Positions 48,670-56,998 of a DNA stretch of 64,000 bases are shown here, piece by piece. Source of the DNA: Bifidobacterium sp. WK041_4_12 (GTDB lineage: Bacteria; Actinomycetota; Actinomycetes; Actinomycetales; Bifidobacteriaceae). A program made the translations under genes and the position numbers. The notes beneath the pieces were generated by a model, which did not search any database, was not told the origin of the DNA, and worked only from the letters and a program-made list of their open reading frames with translations. Every line of letters starts with the position of its first letter. The stretch's first letter is position 1. The stretch lies in assembly GCF_041080795.1 (NCBI RefSeq), contig NZ_CP129674.1:1736001-1800000 (forward strand), in the 5' to 3' direction.

Positions 48670-49677
48670 TTATTCACCCATGCTCAGCACTATTTTCTTG
48701 CCCGGCGCAACATGCTCGGCCCCTTGCAAAGCCTTGTCATAGCTGTTGAAGCTGAATATTTCTGGCGTAAGTGGCATGAGCTTCCCCATCGCCACACGAT
48801 TGAGAAGCAGCGCGAGATCATGGCGATATGAATTTCTTTGCATTGCAACATACAAGGGCGCAGAACAGACGATCTCGCGGGGATGACAATGACGTCTTGC
48901 AAGCGTTCGGGCAAGACCCGCAGCCGTCGCAGCCTTCTGATGGCCGACCTTCCCACCAAATGCGGTTCGTACTATGCGGCCGTGTTCGAGCACAATCCCG
49001 TTGACTTGTCGAGACCCCGTATGATCTATGACTCCATCAAGCCGCCCAAGCTCCTTCACCAGCAGCTCAGGCCATTGCTCGTCTCGATAGTCGAAGGTTC
49101 TGACACCATATCGCTCGGCTATGGCGGCGGATTGGGCAGATGCGGTGCCATAGACGCTCACTCCCTCGTGCGCAGCCAACTGAGCCGCAAGCAGCCCGAC
49201 TGCACCGCTGACACCGCTGATGAATATGCGCCGAGGTTGCTTCCCCAAGAGATCGAGTGCATAGCGCGCTGTCACTGCGTCGAGCGGCAGTGTCGCCGCC
49301 AGCTCCGATGGCATGCTCTCTGGCACCTTCACGAGAAGCGATGAGGGAATCCTCAAGCGCTCTGCATGCGCACCCATATTCGGCAGCACTGCAGCAACGC
49401 GATCTCCAACCGCAAGCCCGTAGCCTGCTGCATGCCTATCTGACCGCTCGATCACGCCAACACAGTCATACCCAGATACGAATCCTGGGAAAGGATGCAG
49501 CAAGTAGTCACCACGGCGGGCCATGATGTCGGTTGCACCAATCGATGCATGGGTAACGCGTATGTCGCATCCACTGCCGTGCACGGCTGTGTTGGTGAAT
49601 GTGGGATTTTTCTGTGAAAACGTTGAGACTTTTGCAGCAGAAGGGCTTTCACGAACTTTATTTAAGTAACATGTCAT
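48670..49677 (-). CDS. Zinc-free MDR-type NAD(P)H quinone oxidoreductase/alcohol dehydrogenase
   Basis: A 335-aa medium-chain reductase: N-terminal GroES-like fold (HASIGATDIMARRGDY, GFVSGYDCVGVIE, VGDRVAAVL) and a nucleotide-binding domain with IFISGVSGAVGLLAAQLAAHEGVSVYGTAS. The cysteines and histidines that bind zinc in classical alcohol dehydrogenases are absent, so a quinone- or enone-reductase type is likelier. It is divergent from a MarR regulator with only 30 bp between the start codons, a standard set-up for a MarR-controlled detoxification enzyme. Confidence 0.85.
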   Translation of the reverse strand: MTCYLNKVRESPSAAKVSTFSQKNPTFTNTAVHGSGCDIRVTHASIGATDIMARRGDYLLHPFPGFVSGYDCVGVIERSDRHAAGYGLAVGDRVAAVLPNMGAHAERLRIPSSLLVKVPESMPSELAATLPLDAVTARYALDLLGKQPRRIFISGVSGAVGLLAAQLAAHEGVSVYGTASAQSAAIAERYGVRTFDYRDEQWPELLVKELGRLDGVIDHTGSRQVNGIVLEHGRIVRTAFGGKVGHQKAATAAGLARTLARRHCHPREIVCSAPLYVAMQRNSYRHDLALLLNRVAMGKLMPLTPEIFSFNSYDKALQGAEHVAPGKKIVLSMGE

Positions 49678-49713
49678 GTAGATGAAGCGTAGCAGAAAGT
49701 AGGTAACATGTCA
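49666..49713. promoter_or_regulatory. Repeated GTAACATGTCA operator candidates
   Basis: GTAACATGTCA occurs twice in the same orientation (49666-49676 and 49703-49713), once over the start codon of each divergent gene. The centre ACATGT is palindromic. Binding of a MarR dimer here would block both promoters or both starts. Confidence 0.6.
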
Positions 49714-50151
49714 CATAAACAACTCGCCGTGTCGCTGGCATACACATCGCGCACGATGGTTCTTGAATTGAACAACGCCCTTGCAGACTGCTTTCGACCG
49801 CTCAATCTCACCTGCGTTCAGGCAGAGGCGCTGCTCGCTCTTAAACCCATAGAACCCGCCACGCTTACTGAGCTGTCCGAACATCTGGTTGCCGAATCAG
49901 GGCATCCAAGCCGCCTGGTTTCTCGCCTCGTGCAGCGCGGACTCATCGAGCGCTCCCCCTCGCCAAGCGATGGGAGAGCAAACTTGCTTCACCTCACCGA
50001 ACATGGCAGAGAGCTCGCACAGCAGGCAGAAGCAGCGCGAAAGCCACTCATCGATATTGTCAAACGCAACAATCCCGAGGAGATTGAACGCCTCCTTGCC
50101 GTCATGCGTTCTCTCAGCTCCGACCTGAAGCTTTACAGCAGCCAGAACTAG
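49708..50151 (+). CDS. MarR-family transcriptional regulator
   Basis: A 147-aa winged-helix regulator: TCVQAEALLALKPIEPATLTELSEHLVAESGHPSRLVSRLVQRGLIERSPSPSDGRANLLHLTEHGREL is the MarR DNA-binding core with the DxR wing. The gene lies head to head with an MDR oxidoreductase and most likely represses it and itself, responding to a toxic or redox-active small molecule. It converges with the zinc permease gene 55 bp downstream. Confidence 0.92.
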   Translation: MSHKQLAVSLAYTSRTMVLELNNALADCFRPLNLTCVQAEALLALKPIEPATLTELSEHLVAESGHPSRLVSRLVQRGLIERSPSPSDGRANLLHLTEHGRELAQQAEAARKPLIDIVKRNNPEEIERLLAVMRSLSSDLKLYSSQN

Positions 50152-50205
50152 CGTGCCTGCGTGCGGCACGACATCTGGCAGATGCATGCGAACAACACTC
50201 AAGCA

Positions 50206-51036
50206 TCATCGACGGTTCGTCACAAGCGTGACCAGAACCCAGATCGTCGAGGAAATCGTGACGATGACGAAGCTGGGAGGTGTTGGGAACATGGTGGACA
50301 GCAGCAGACCACCCCAGATTGAAATCAGGCAGATACCGCCTGCAAGCACGATTGCCGTCATCGGCTGAGCAACGATCATGTTCGCCGTGGCCGCAGGAGT
50401 GATGACCAGCGCAAATATCAGCAGCGTTCCGACGGCGGGCGCTGCAATCGTCACCACGCCTGCCATCATTGCCATGAAGATGACGTTCATGACACCCACG
50501 CGGATGCCCTTCGCCTGAGCGACCTGCTCGTCCAGCGAACAGAACAGCAAGGGATGGTACACGATGGCGATAATGAGCAGCAAGACGGCATCAGCTATCA
50601 GAAAGCTGACGATTTGTGTGGTGGTTATGGTCAGAATCGACCCGAACAGAATGGCCTGCATCTGCTGTGATGCCGAGGTGGAAAGTCGTGCGAAGAACAG
50701 TCCGAGACCGGTGGCGAAGGCCAGCACGGTTCCCGTGGCAACGGATCGCTGCTGAGCGCGCTTGCCCATGACACCGATAACCAGTGCGCCGCCCAGTGCG
50801 AACAGACCCATGCCAAGGGATACGGGCAGTCCGAGCAACGCCGCTCCTGTCGCTCCCGGCAATCCGATATGCGAGAGCGCGTGTGCCGCGAAATTGGATT
50901 TGCGCGCAATCGTAAAATATCCCATGATTCCGGCCGCAATCGATATGCACACACCCGCAATCACGGCATTGAGCATAAAGGGTGTCTGCATGACCACAAC
51001 CCAATCGGGGTCGTATGAGAGATGAATGGTGTTCAT
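50206..51036 (-). CDS. znuB: Zinc/metal ABC transporter permease
   Basis: A 276-aa integral membrane protein of the ABC-3 (ZnuB/TroC) family with seven to eight hydrophobic segments and family blocks NFAAHALSHIGLPGATGAALLG and LLIFALVITPAATANMI. Its ATG overlaps the stop of the ATPase gene as ATGA. Together with the ATPase and the AdcA-like binding protein it forms a zinc importer. Confidence 0.93.
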   Translation of the reverse strand: MNTIHLSYDPDWVVVMQTPFMLNAVIAGVCISIAAGIMGYFTIARKSNFAAHALSHIGLPGATGAALLGLPVSLGMGLFALGGALVIGVMGKRAQQRSVATGTVLAFATGLGLFFARLSTSASQQMQAILFGSILTITTTQIVSFLIADAVLLLIIAIVYHPLLFCSLDEQVAQAKGIRVGVMNVIFMAMMAGVVTIAAPAVGTLLIFALVITPAATANMIVAQPMTAIVLAGGICLISIWGGLLLSTMFPTPPSFVIVTISSTIWVLVTLVTNRR

Positions 51037-51911
51037 GCAGAGGACTCCTTTGCCACTTCATCCGTCTTCATCTTGGCGTGAGGCGTGACGAACATATCTC
51101 CCTGCGGAGTCGTTACCACCTGCACGTTGGTCCCATAGAGATGAGTGAGCAGCTCGGCGTCCAGCACATCGCCCATTGCTGCATAGTGTGGATGACCATC
51201 GAGCAGATAGACCGCTCCCGTAAGCATCGGAAGCAGCATGTTCAAATCGTGGGCCACGATCTGAATCGTCATCCCAAGCTCACTATTCAGCCGCGACAGC
51301 ACCTGCACCGTGGCCTTCTGACTGGCCAGATCAAGATTCGCGAGCGGCTCGTCAAGCATCAGCAAGGAGGGGTCACCCACCAAAGCCTGCGCAATGGCCA
51401 CACGTTGACGCTGCCCACCCGACAGTTCAGACAGTCGCATCTGAGACCGGTCAAGGATTCCAGTGAATTCCATCGCCTCACAGCATGCATGCATCTGGCT
51501 TCTCGACGTCATATGGATGCCGAAACTGGTTCCAGTGAGTCCCAGCAGCACCGATTGCGCCACGGTGATGCTCGAATCCATTTCGGATGAATAGCTTTGC
51601 GGCACATAGCCTATGCGCCCATTCGCCTGCCCTGCCCGGCAGCCGAGCACATGAACCTTTCCGTGGCTGAGTGGCACCAATCCCAGCTCAGTCTTCAGCA
51701 TCGTCGTCTTGCCAGTTCCATTCGTTCCGACAATGGCAGTCACCGAGCGAGAAGGGATGCTGAAACTGCCTTGAGACCACACGGTGCGGCCATTTCTCTG
51801 CACGGCTGCATCCACGAATTCGATGCAGGGTTCATCGCTCTGCCCTATGGCAGACGTGGCGGCGAGGGAAGCCGCCGCACTGGACGCGCGTTCTGCGTGG
51901 TTATGGTGCAT
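51033..51911 (-). CDS. znuC: Zinc/metal ABC transporter ATP-binding protein
   Basis: A 292-aa ABC ATPase. Walker A GTNGTGKTTM, Q-loop YVPQSYSS, signature LSGGQRQRVAIAQALVGDPSLLMLDEPLANLD and the H-loop IVAHDLN are all present. The start at 51911 removes an upstream stretch with no ribosome site; a start at 51941 remains possible. The first 30 residues are His/Ala/Ser-rich. The gap to the binding-protein gene (about 215 bp) carries a hairpin and long direct repeats. Confidence 0.92.
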   Translation of the reverse strand: MHHNHAERASSAAASLAATSAIGQSDEPCIEFVDAAVQRNGRTVWSQGSFSIPSRSVTAIVGTNGTGKTTMLKTELGLVPLSHGKVHVLGCRAGQANGRIGYVPQSYSSEMDSSITVAQSVLLGLTGTSFGIHMTSRSQMHACCEAMEFTGILDRSQMRLSELSGGQRQRVAIAQALVGDPSLLMLDEPLANLDLASQKATVQVLSRLNSELGMTIQIVAHDLNMLLPMLTGAVYLLDGHPHYAAMGDVLDAELLTHLYGTNVQVVTTPQGDMFVTPHAKMKTDEVAKESSA

Positions 51912-51948
51912 GCGTGACTTTCTATACGGCCTGATACGCAACTAATCA

Positions 51949-51978
51949 AGGAGTGGCAGCGCAATTGCTGCCACTCCT
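51949..51978 (-). terminator. Hairpin between adcA and znuC
   Basis: AGGAGTGGCAGC (51949-51960) and GCTGCCACTCCT (51967-51978) form a perfect 12-bp stem. Read on the minus strand it precedes znuC and is followed by TTGATTAG. It could attenuate znuCB relative to the binding protein. Confidence 0.6.
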
Positions 51979-51998
51979 AGCCTACTATGATTCGACAA

Positions 51999-52056
51999 CG
52001 ACGACTTAACAAACGACTCAGCAGCAACGAATCAACGATGACTTAACAAACGACTC
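51999..52056. repeat. 21-bp direct repeat in the zinc operon spacer
   Basis: A 17-bp exact repeat GACTTAACAAACGACTC occurs at 52003-52019 and 52040-52056, extended to 21 bp with one mismatch. The 37-bp period is close to 3.5 helical turns. Its function is unknown. Confidence 0.7.
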
Positions 52057-52125
52057 CACAACATCGAGCCATAAGGGTTTCCCGGGTTCAGTTGTAGGAT
52101 TGCCGGTCTGCCTTGCCAAAAGTCG

Positions 52126-53808
52126 TCAGTGTGCAAGCATTTCCTTGGCGATTTCCTTGTCGGTCAAGGCACTGGGATAGTAGGTTGGCCAGTTGTCCAT
52201 TTCCTTCAAGGTCTGTTCCTGGGATTCGTCGCTCATGAAGATATGGAAGTGTTCAGCCTTGACCGGCCCGATGCCATGATCCGAGAACTGGACGGACTTG
52301 GGCGCACCCTGAGGCACGTCTCCGGTCGCCGTGAACAGGTATCGGACTCCACGATTGCCCTTGGCATAGTCAAGAATCTTGAAGCCGTCATACTGGTAGG
52401 TTGCAGTGGCTTCGCCCTTGTCAGTGGTGAAGGTCATGGAATTGCCTGAAATGTCAATCTTGCTCACATCGGTCTTATAGCCCGTGTCATAATACTTCTT
52501 GTATTCTTCGGCGGTCATCGTACCCGCCTTCGCCTTGGCATCCATGACGGAATCGAGTTTGCCATCAAGCAGCAGCGGGTACACCGAACGCCAATCTCCA
52601 GCGTAATCTTCAAGTGACCTGTCCTTGACATCCTGCGTCAGGAAGAAACCGTTATAGGTGTCGTTTGCCAAGGTCTGCTTGGTCACGACAGTCAGCCAGC
52701 TCAGCAGACTTGTCTGATTCTCCGGCAACTGCTCGGTCACGGAAACAATGGTCTTGTGGGATGTGATCGCTGCTTCCTGCATCTGCTTGGCAAAGCCCGT
52801 GAGCTCCTGAGGGTTGACTATCAGCACATCCACATCCGATGCCGCCACAGCCGAAAGCGCGTTCTTCAAATCCGATGCAGAGGGTTCGGCATCGTTGGTG
52901 ACGGCATTGGTGTAGGTCTGCGGCGTCTTGTTCGTGGCTCCGATATAGTTCATCAAATAGTCCGCTATGGATTCTGTCGCAGCAAAGTTACGCTTCACAC
53001 CTGCCGCGCGAGCATCATTGACCAAGGCTACAAAATCTGCGTAGCGTGCATTCCACTCATTCGAATGAAGCTGTGCAGTCGCAGCGGTCTTGCTGTGTTC
53101 GCCGGCTGAAGAGACATAGGCCTTGGTAATTGCTTGCGATGCCTTGAGAATCGCGGAGGGGTCGAACCATAGATGCGGATTCACCGAACCATGATGATGG
53201 TGGTGCTCCTCTTCAGCATCTTCTGCATGCCCGTCATGCTCTTCATCCTCATGTTCCTCTTCATGCTCCTCTTCCTCGTCTTCTTCGTCCGCCACGATTC
53301 CCGCTTCGTCAGCGATATTGATGACCGTCTGCTTCTCGCCAAAATCGGCCTTCTCAGCCCAGGAGTCATATCCAGCACCATTGAGGACAACGATGTCTGC
53401 TGAAATGAGCGTTGCAAGATCCGCTGCGGTGGCCTCATAATCGTGAGGTTCTGCGGATGTGGAGCTGATGACTGAGGTTACCTTGACGCAGTCGCCGCCA
53501 AGTTCCTTGGCAAGGCTGCCCCACTGATTCACGGATGCGACCAGATTCAGCGTCGTGTCGCAGCTGTCGGGAATGCCCTGTGCCACGGTCTGGTTGCTGG
53601 AAGTTGTGCCGAGCTTGCCGTTCCTGTTAAGAATGAAGAAGGTACCACCCAGGATTAACGCGATGACTGCAACTGCTGCAATGGCGATGATGGCGATGGT
53701 CTTGTTGCGCTTGGTGGCGAAGGCTTGTGCCACTGCGCCGTCGAATGGGTGATGGTTTTCCGGTTGATTCTGATTGTCGTTAGATGGAGCGCTGCCTGTT
53801 GCGGACAT
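52126..53808 (-). CDS. Zinc-binding lipoprotein-like AdcA with C-terminal ZinT domain
   Basis: The solute-binding subunit of a zinc importer, 560 aa. After a cytoplasmic tail and one membrane anchor (about residues 37-60) comes a ZnuA domain with SSTSAEPHDYEATAADL, a D/E/H-rich metal loop (about residues 170-205) and NPHLWFDP. The last 180 residues are a ZinT/YodA domain (DRSLEDYAGDWRSVYPLLLDG and KAEHFHIFMSDES with the zinc histidines). This fusion is known from streptococcal AdcA. The anchor is uncleaved-looking rather than a lipobox signal. AAAGGAATACGCC before the ATG at 53808 sets the start; a Zur-like box lies upstream. Confidence 0.92.
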   Translation of the reverse strand: MSATGSAPSNDNQNQPENHHPFDGAVAQAFATKRNKTIAIIAIAAVAVIALILGGTFFILNRNGKLGTTSSNQTVAQGIPDSCDTTLNLVASVNQWGSLAKELGGDCVKVTSVISSTSAEPHDYEATAADLATLISADIVVLNGAGYDSWAEKADFGEKQTVINIADEAGIVADEEDEEEEHEEEHEDEEHDGHAEDAEEEHHHHHGSVNPHLWFDPSAILKASQAITKAYVSSAGEHSKTAATAQLHSNEWNARYADFVALVNDARAAGVKRNFAATESIADYLMNYIGATNKTPQTYTNAVTNDAEPSASDLKNALSAVAASDVDVLIVNPQELTGFAKQMQEAAITSHKTIVSVTEQLPENQTSLLSWLTVVTKQTLANDTYNGFFLTQDVKDRSLEDYAGDWRSVYPLLLDGKLDSVMDAKAKAGTMTAEEYKKYYDTGYKTDVSKIDISGNSMTFTTDKGEATATYQYDGFKILDYAKGNRGVRYLFTATGDVPQGAPKSVQFSDHGIGPVKAEHFHIFMSDESQEQTLKEMDNWPTYYPSALTDKEIAKEMLAH

Positions 53809-53955
53809 GGCGTATTCCTTTTCTATCTCAATGATGTGACCTGCATGTCTTGGCTGCTTTCGAATGCAGTCCATGCACATGGTTTGAGGCGAAGTTCTGA
53901 GGTATAAAGAGGGACTCAGCCTCGAATCGCAGATTGACGAGCAGACCAGAGCGAA

Positions 53956-53974
53956 CTCACACTCACGGTGTGAG
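53956..53974. repeat. Short inverted repeat upstream of adcA
   Basis: CTCACAC (53956-53962) and GTGTGAG (53968-53974) form a small perfect inverted repeat between the Zur-like box and the adcA start. It could be a second operator or a leader hairpin. Confidence 0.4.
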
Positions 53975-54019
53975 CACTTCCATTCCACGTATCAGACCTA
54001 CGAATAGAACCATAACTAA

Positions 54020-54034
54020 TGATAATCGTTATCG
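54020..54034. promoter_or_regulatory. Zur-type operator
   Basis: TGATAATCGTTATCG contains the arms GATAA and TTATC around TCG, close to the Fur/Zur palindrome. It sits upstream of the zinc-import operon, in the spacer shared with the 3' end of dinB, and is the probable zinc-responsive control site. Confidence 0.75.
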
Positions 54035-54061
54035 CAAGTGTGAGTGTTGAAGCGCTTCGTC

Positions 54062-55345
54062 CTACAGACCGATGTGAATCGACTGCTTCCCATAGCGCTG
54101 ACGAATCGAATCGACGGCCCGTTCCGTATCGCCATGCTTTTCACGCTGCAATTGGGCCGGCTCATTGAGCATGTCGTCAATCGTTGCCTGAATCGCCGTG
54201 CTCTTGGCCTGCGTCAAGCCGGAGGTACTCACCCCAGCCAAACGAATGCTCCTTGGCAACGGTCTGGACTGCAAGGCATGCGATGATTGTTCGTCCTTCA
54301 TGTCATCCATGCCCATCATGGCTTGAAACAGCGAGCGCGCTATTGGATAGATGACCTGGGCCGTGTCACATGGCCGCTCGATGGTCTGGGCCTTGGTTCG
54401 ATAGCTCAGATCATCGAAGCGTAATTTCACCGTTATCGTGCGCGCCAGCAGATGATGCGAGCGCAGGCTGGAAGCTACCTCGTCGGAGCAACGACGCAGG
54501 AGCGCCAACACCGGAAGGGCGCTGTTCGTGTCTTGGGAAAAGGTTCGCTCCGCACCTATGGATTTTTCGGGTGCGTGAAGCACGATCTGTCGTTCATCCT
54601 GACCGCGAGCCGCCAGAAAGAGGGTGTGTGCCAAACCCGGCGATGTCACCATGTTCAAGAGTTCGGTTTCGCTGTGCCGAGACAGCGCTTCAACGCTGTT
54701 GATTCCCCATGAGTTGAGTTTTTTCTCGAGTGACGGGCCGATGCCGGGGACTGCGCGCAAGGGCATCATCTGTACAAACTCGGCCTGTCTGTTCACCGGA
54801 ATCAGCAGCATTCCATTCGGTTTCGCGTTGGTCGATGCCATCTTGGCAATCAGTTTGTTCGACGCGATGCCAACGGAGCAGGTCAGCGAAAATCGTTCCT
54901 GCACGGTGGTGCGAATCCAACGGGCAATGGCTGATGGGCTTTTCCATCGTCGCAAAGCAGGACCCACGTCCATGTATTCCTCATCGACCGACACGCGTTC
55001 GATGCGGTCGGTTATCTGACTGCACACCTCATCGAAGATACGACGTGACATGTGCCGATAATAGTGCATGTCAACCGGTAGGAAGATTCCTTGAGGGCAC
55101 AGTCTGCGGGCTCGCGATACGGGCATTGCCGAGTTCACGCCGAATGGACGCGCCTCGTAACTGGCAGCGCTCACCACAGATCGTGAGCCGGTACCGATGA
55201 TGACCGGCTTGCCGCGCAATTCTGGATGTCTTGCCACCTCGCATGATGCATAGAACGCGTCCATGTCGATATGAAGTATGGTGCACCCAGATTCATCGTG
55301 GCCCCAATCACGCTTGGCGGCGGCGAGTCTCGGTGATGTGCTCAT
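54062..55345 (-). CDS. dinB: DNA polymerase IV (Y-family)
   Basis: A 427-aa translesion polymerase. ILHIDMDAFYASCEVARHPELRGKPVIIG is the N-terminal metal-site block, followed by SYEARPFGVNSAMP, RVSVDEEYMDV (the SxDE metal site, with Glu where most DinB have Ala), CSVGIASNKLIAKMAS and the HhH segment LRAVPGIGPSLEKKL. No typical beta-clamp motif is evident at the C-terminus, and I see no LexA-type box upstream. It stands alone before the zinc operon. Confidence 0.95.
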   Translation of the reverse strand: MSTSPRLAAAKRDWGHDESGCTILHIDMDAFYASCEVARHPELRGKPVIIGTGSRSVVSAASYEARPFGVNSAMPVSRARRLCPQGIFLPVDMHYYRHMSRRIFDEVCSQITDRIERVSVDEEYMDVGPALRRWKSPSAIARWIRTTVQERFSLTCSVGIASNKLIAKMASTNAKPNGMLLIPVNRQAEFVQMMPLRAVPGIGPSLEKKLNSWGINSVEALSRHSETELLNMVTSPGLAHTLFLAARGQDERQIVLHAPEKSIGAERTFSQDTNSALPVLALLRRCSDEVASSLRSHHLLARTITVKLRFDDLSYRTKAQTIERPCDTAQVIYPIARSLFQAMMGMDDMKDEQSSHALQSRPLPRSIRLAGVSTSGLTQAKSTAIQATIDDMLNEPAQLQREKHGDTERAVDSIRQRYGKQSIHIGL

Positions 55346-55520
55346 GATTCAATCCTATCGTGACGAAGCGCTTATGGTCTGCCGCTTTTGCGAAGGCGGA
55401 ACCGGTGGAAAGTCAAAGCCAAATCGCAGTTTCGGAGTGTTTGGTATGAGCTATCCGAGGAGCATGGTAATATGTGATGCTGTTGCGCTTTATGGCTGTC
55501 GTACATGCCAGCAGCGTGAT

Positions 55521-55607
55521 GGAGACGTGCCTGAGTGGCCGAAAGGGGCACCCTGCTAAGGTGTTGATTGCGCAAGCGATCCAAGAGTTCGAATCTCTTC
55601 GTCTCCG
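55521..55607 (+). tRNA. tRNA-Ser (GCT)
   Basis: An 87-nt class II tRNA with acceptor arms GGAGACG/CGTCTCC, a long variable arm, the T-loop GTTCGAATC and anticodon GCT in the loop CTGCTAA. No CCA is encoded. It reads serine AGC/AGU codons. Confidence 0.95.
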
Positions 55608-55612
55608 CAAGC

Positions 55613-55642
55613 AAGGGTTTTGGGCATTCGCCCAAAGCCCTT
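55613..55642 (+). terminator. tRNA-Ser terminator
   Basis: AAGGGTTTTGGGC pairs with GCCCAAAGCCCTT around ATTC (one G-T/A mismatch region), followed by TTTTGTTGTTT. It starts 6 bp after the tRNA. Confidence 0.85.
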
Positions 55643-55669
55643 TTGTTGTTTCGTGGCGTGCTGTGGCGC

Positions 55670-56896
55670 TCAGTGACGGTTCGAAGATGCGGTCAGACGG
55701 GCGACGGCTGTGCGAATTGCATCGTCTGAAGCGGTTATGGAGAAGCGCAGATATTTCGGCGCACCATAGAATTCACCAGGGCTTGCAACGATGCCCAGCT
55801 TCGCCAGCGTGCCCATGTCATCCCAGCAATCGTCGCCAAGCGCATGCACCCAAACGTAAAGAGCGCCCTGCGGCATCCGAGCGTCATAGCCATATTGTCC
55901 AAGCGCATTGACGAGCGCGGTGAGGCGCGCATGGTATCGAGCCTTCTGCTCCTGAACCGCCTCGATGTCTCGCAGGGCGGCAGACATGGCGTGCTGCACC
56001 GGACCGGGAATGATGAGTCCGATCTGCTTGCGATAGCGAATCATGTCTTCGATCAGCGCATCGTCGCCTGCAACGAACGCTGTGCGATATCCAGCCATGT
56101 TCGACTGCTTGCTCAAGGAGTACAGGCTGAGGATTCCGCGTGCCGAACCGGCGCATACCTGTGGATTGAGCACGCAAGGTGCCGAATTGAACGCCGAAGA
56201 CATGTCGACGGCCTCCGGCACGTCGGCGTATGGGCGCTCCCCCATGTTGGTACGGTGTTCGGAAAGTGAGAAGTCGTTGGCCTCTCGCCAATCGAGAAAC
56301 GCATAGCATTCATCGGAGAGCACGACCGCACCAATCGCTCGTGCCGCCGCCACAATCGCAGCAAGCCTTTGAGAGTCAATGATGTCGCCCGTTGGGTTGC
56401 ATGGGGAATTGACCCAGATGGCCTTGACACGATCAATGTTCTGCCAGGACGAGACATCGGTGACATCATCGACCTTGACGACCTTGGCCCCTGCAATCTG
56501 AGTGCCTATTTCGTACGTGGGGTACGAAATCCTGGGCTGCACCACCACATCGCCGGGATTAAGGTGCAGGAGGCTTGCCATCAGCGCGACTGCTTCCTTC
56601 GATCCGACCGAAGGAACGACGGAAGCGTGAAGCATCGTCAGATCAACGCCACGCTGATGAAGGAACCAGTCATGTATGGCATTGCGCAGCTCGGATGAAC
56701 CTATGGTCTGAGGATAGCCGTGCGCATCTGCATCATCGGATGCCTGCGATAATGCCACACGAATTGACTGAGGCACAGGATCCACCGGCGACCCCACGGA
56801 CAGATCGATGGCTCCACCGTCGTGCGATTGCGCGATGCGGCGAAATCTGGCAACGCGCGACCAGTCATAAGGCGAATCGAAATTATGAAATCCCAC
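55670..56896 (-). CDS. dapC: Succinyldiaminopimelate transaminase (DapC-like) aminotransferase
   Basis: A fold-type I PLP aminotransferase of 408 aa. Key segments are WVNSPCNPTGDIID, VLSDECYAFLDW (PLP-pyridine Asp and Tyr), and the Schiff-base lysine in LYSLSKQSNMAGYRTAF. The N-terminal IDLSVGSPVDPVPQSIRVAL and the overall pattern fit the DapC group of actinobacteria, which would link it to dapA/dapB at the other end of the window. A different aminotransferase specificity cannot be excluded from sequence; no ferredoxin gene, a frequent neighbour of dapC, is present. Confidence 0.8.
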   Translation of the reverse strand: MGFHNFDSPYDWSRVARFRRIAQSHDGGAIDLSVGSPVDPVPQSIRVALSQASDDADAHGYPQTIGSSELRNAIHDWFLHQRGVDLTMLHASVVPSVGSKEAVALMASLLHLNPGDVVVQPRISYPTYEIGTQIAGAKVVKVDDVTDVSSWQNIDRVKAIWVNSPCNPTGDIIDSQRLAAIVAAARAIGAVVLSDECYAFLDWREANDFSLSEHRTNMGERPYADVPEAVDMSSAFNSAPCVLNPQVCAGSARGILSLYSLSKQSNMAGYRTAFVAGDDALIEDMIRYRKQIGLIIPGPVQHAMSAALRDIEAVQEQKARYHARLTALVNALGQYGYDARMPQGALYVWVHALGDDCWDDMGTLAKLGIVASPGEFYGAPKYLRFSITASDDAIRTAVARLTASSNRH

Positions 56897-56998
56897 GTGC
56901 TCTCAGCTCCAAGTTCCAGACGATATGCATAGCTGATCTTCAGTCTATCTCAAGGCGATTAACCTGCGAGAGAATGCCTGTGAAAGCCTTCGATCATC

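Noticed and set aside
54062..55345. SOS control of dinB
   Set aside because: No LexA-type CGAACN4GTTCG palindrome is seen in the upstream 170 bp.
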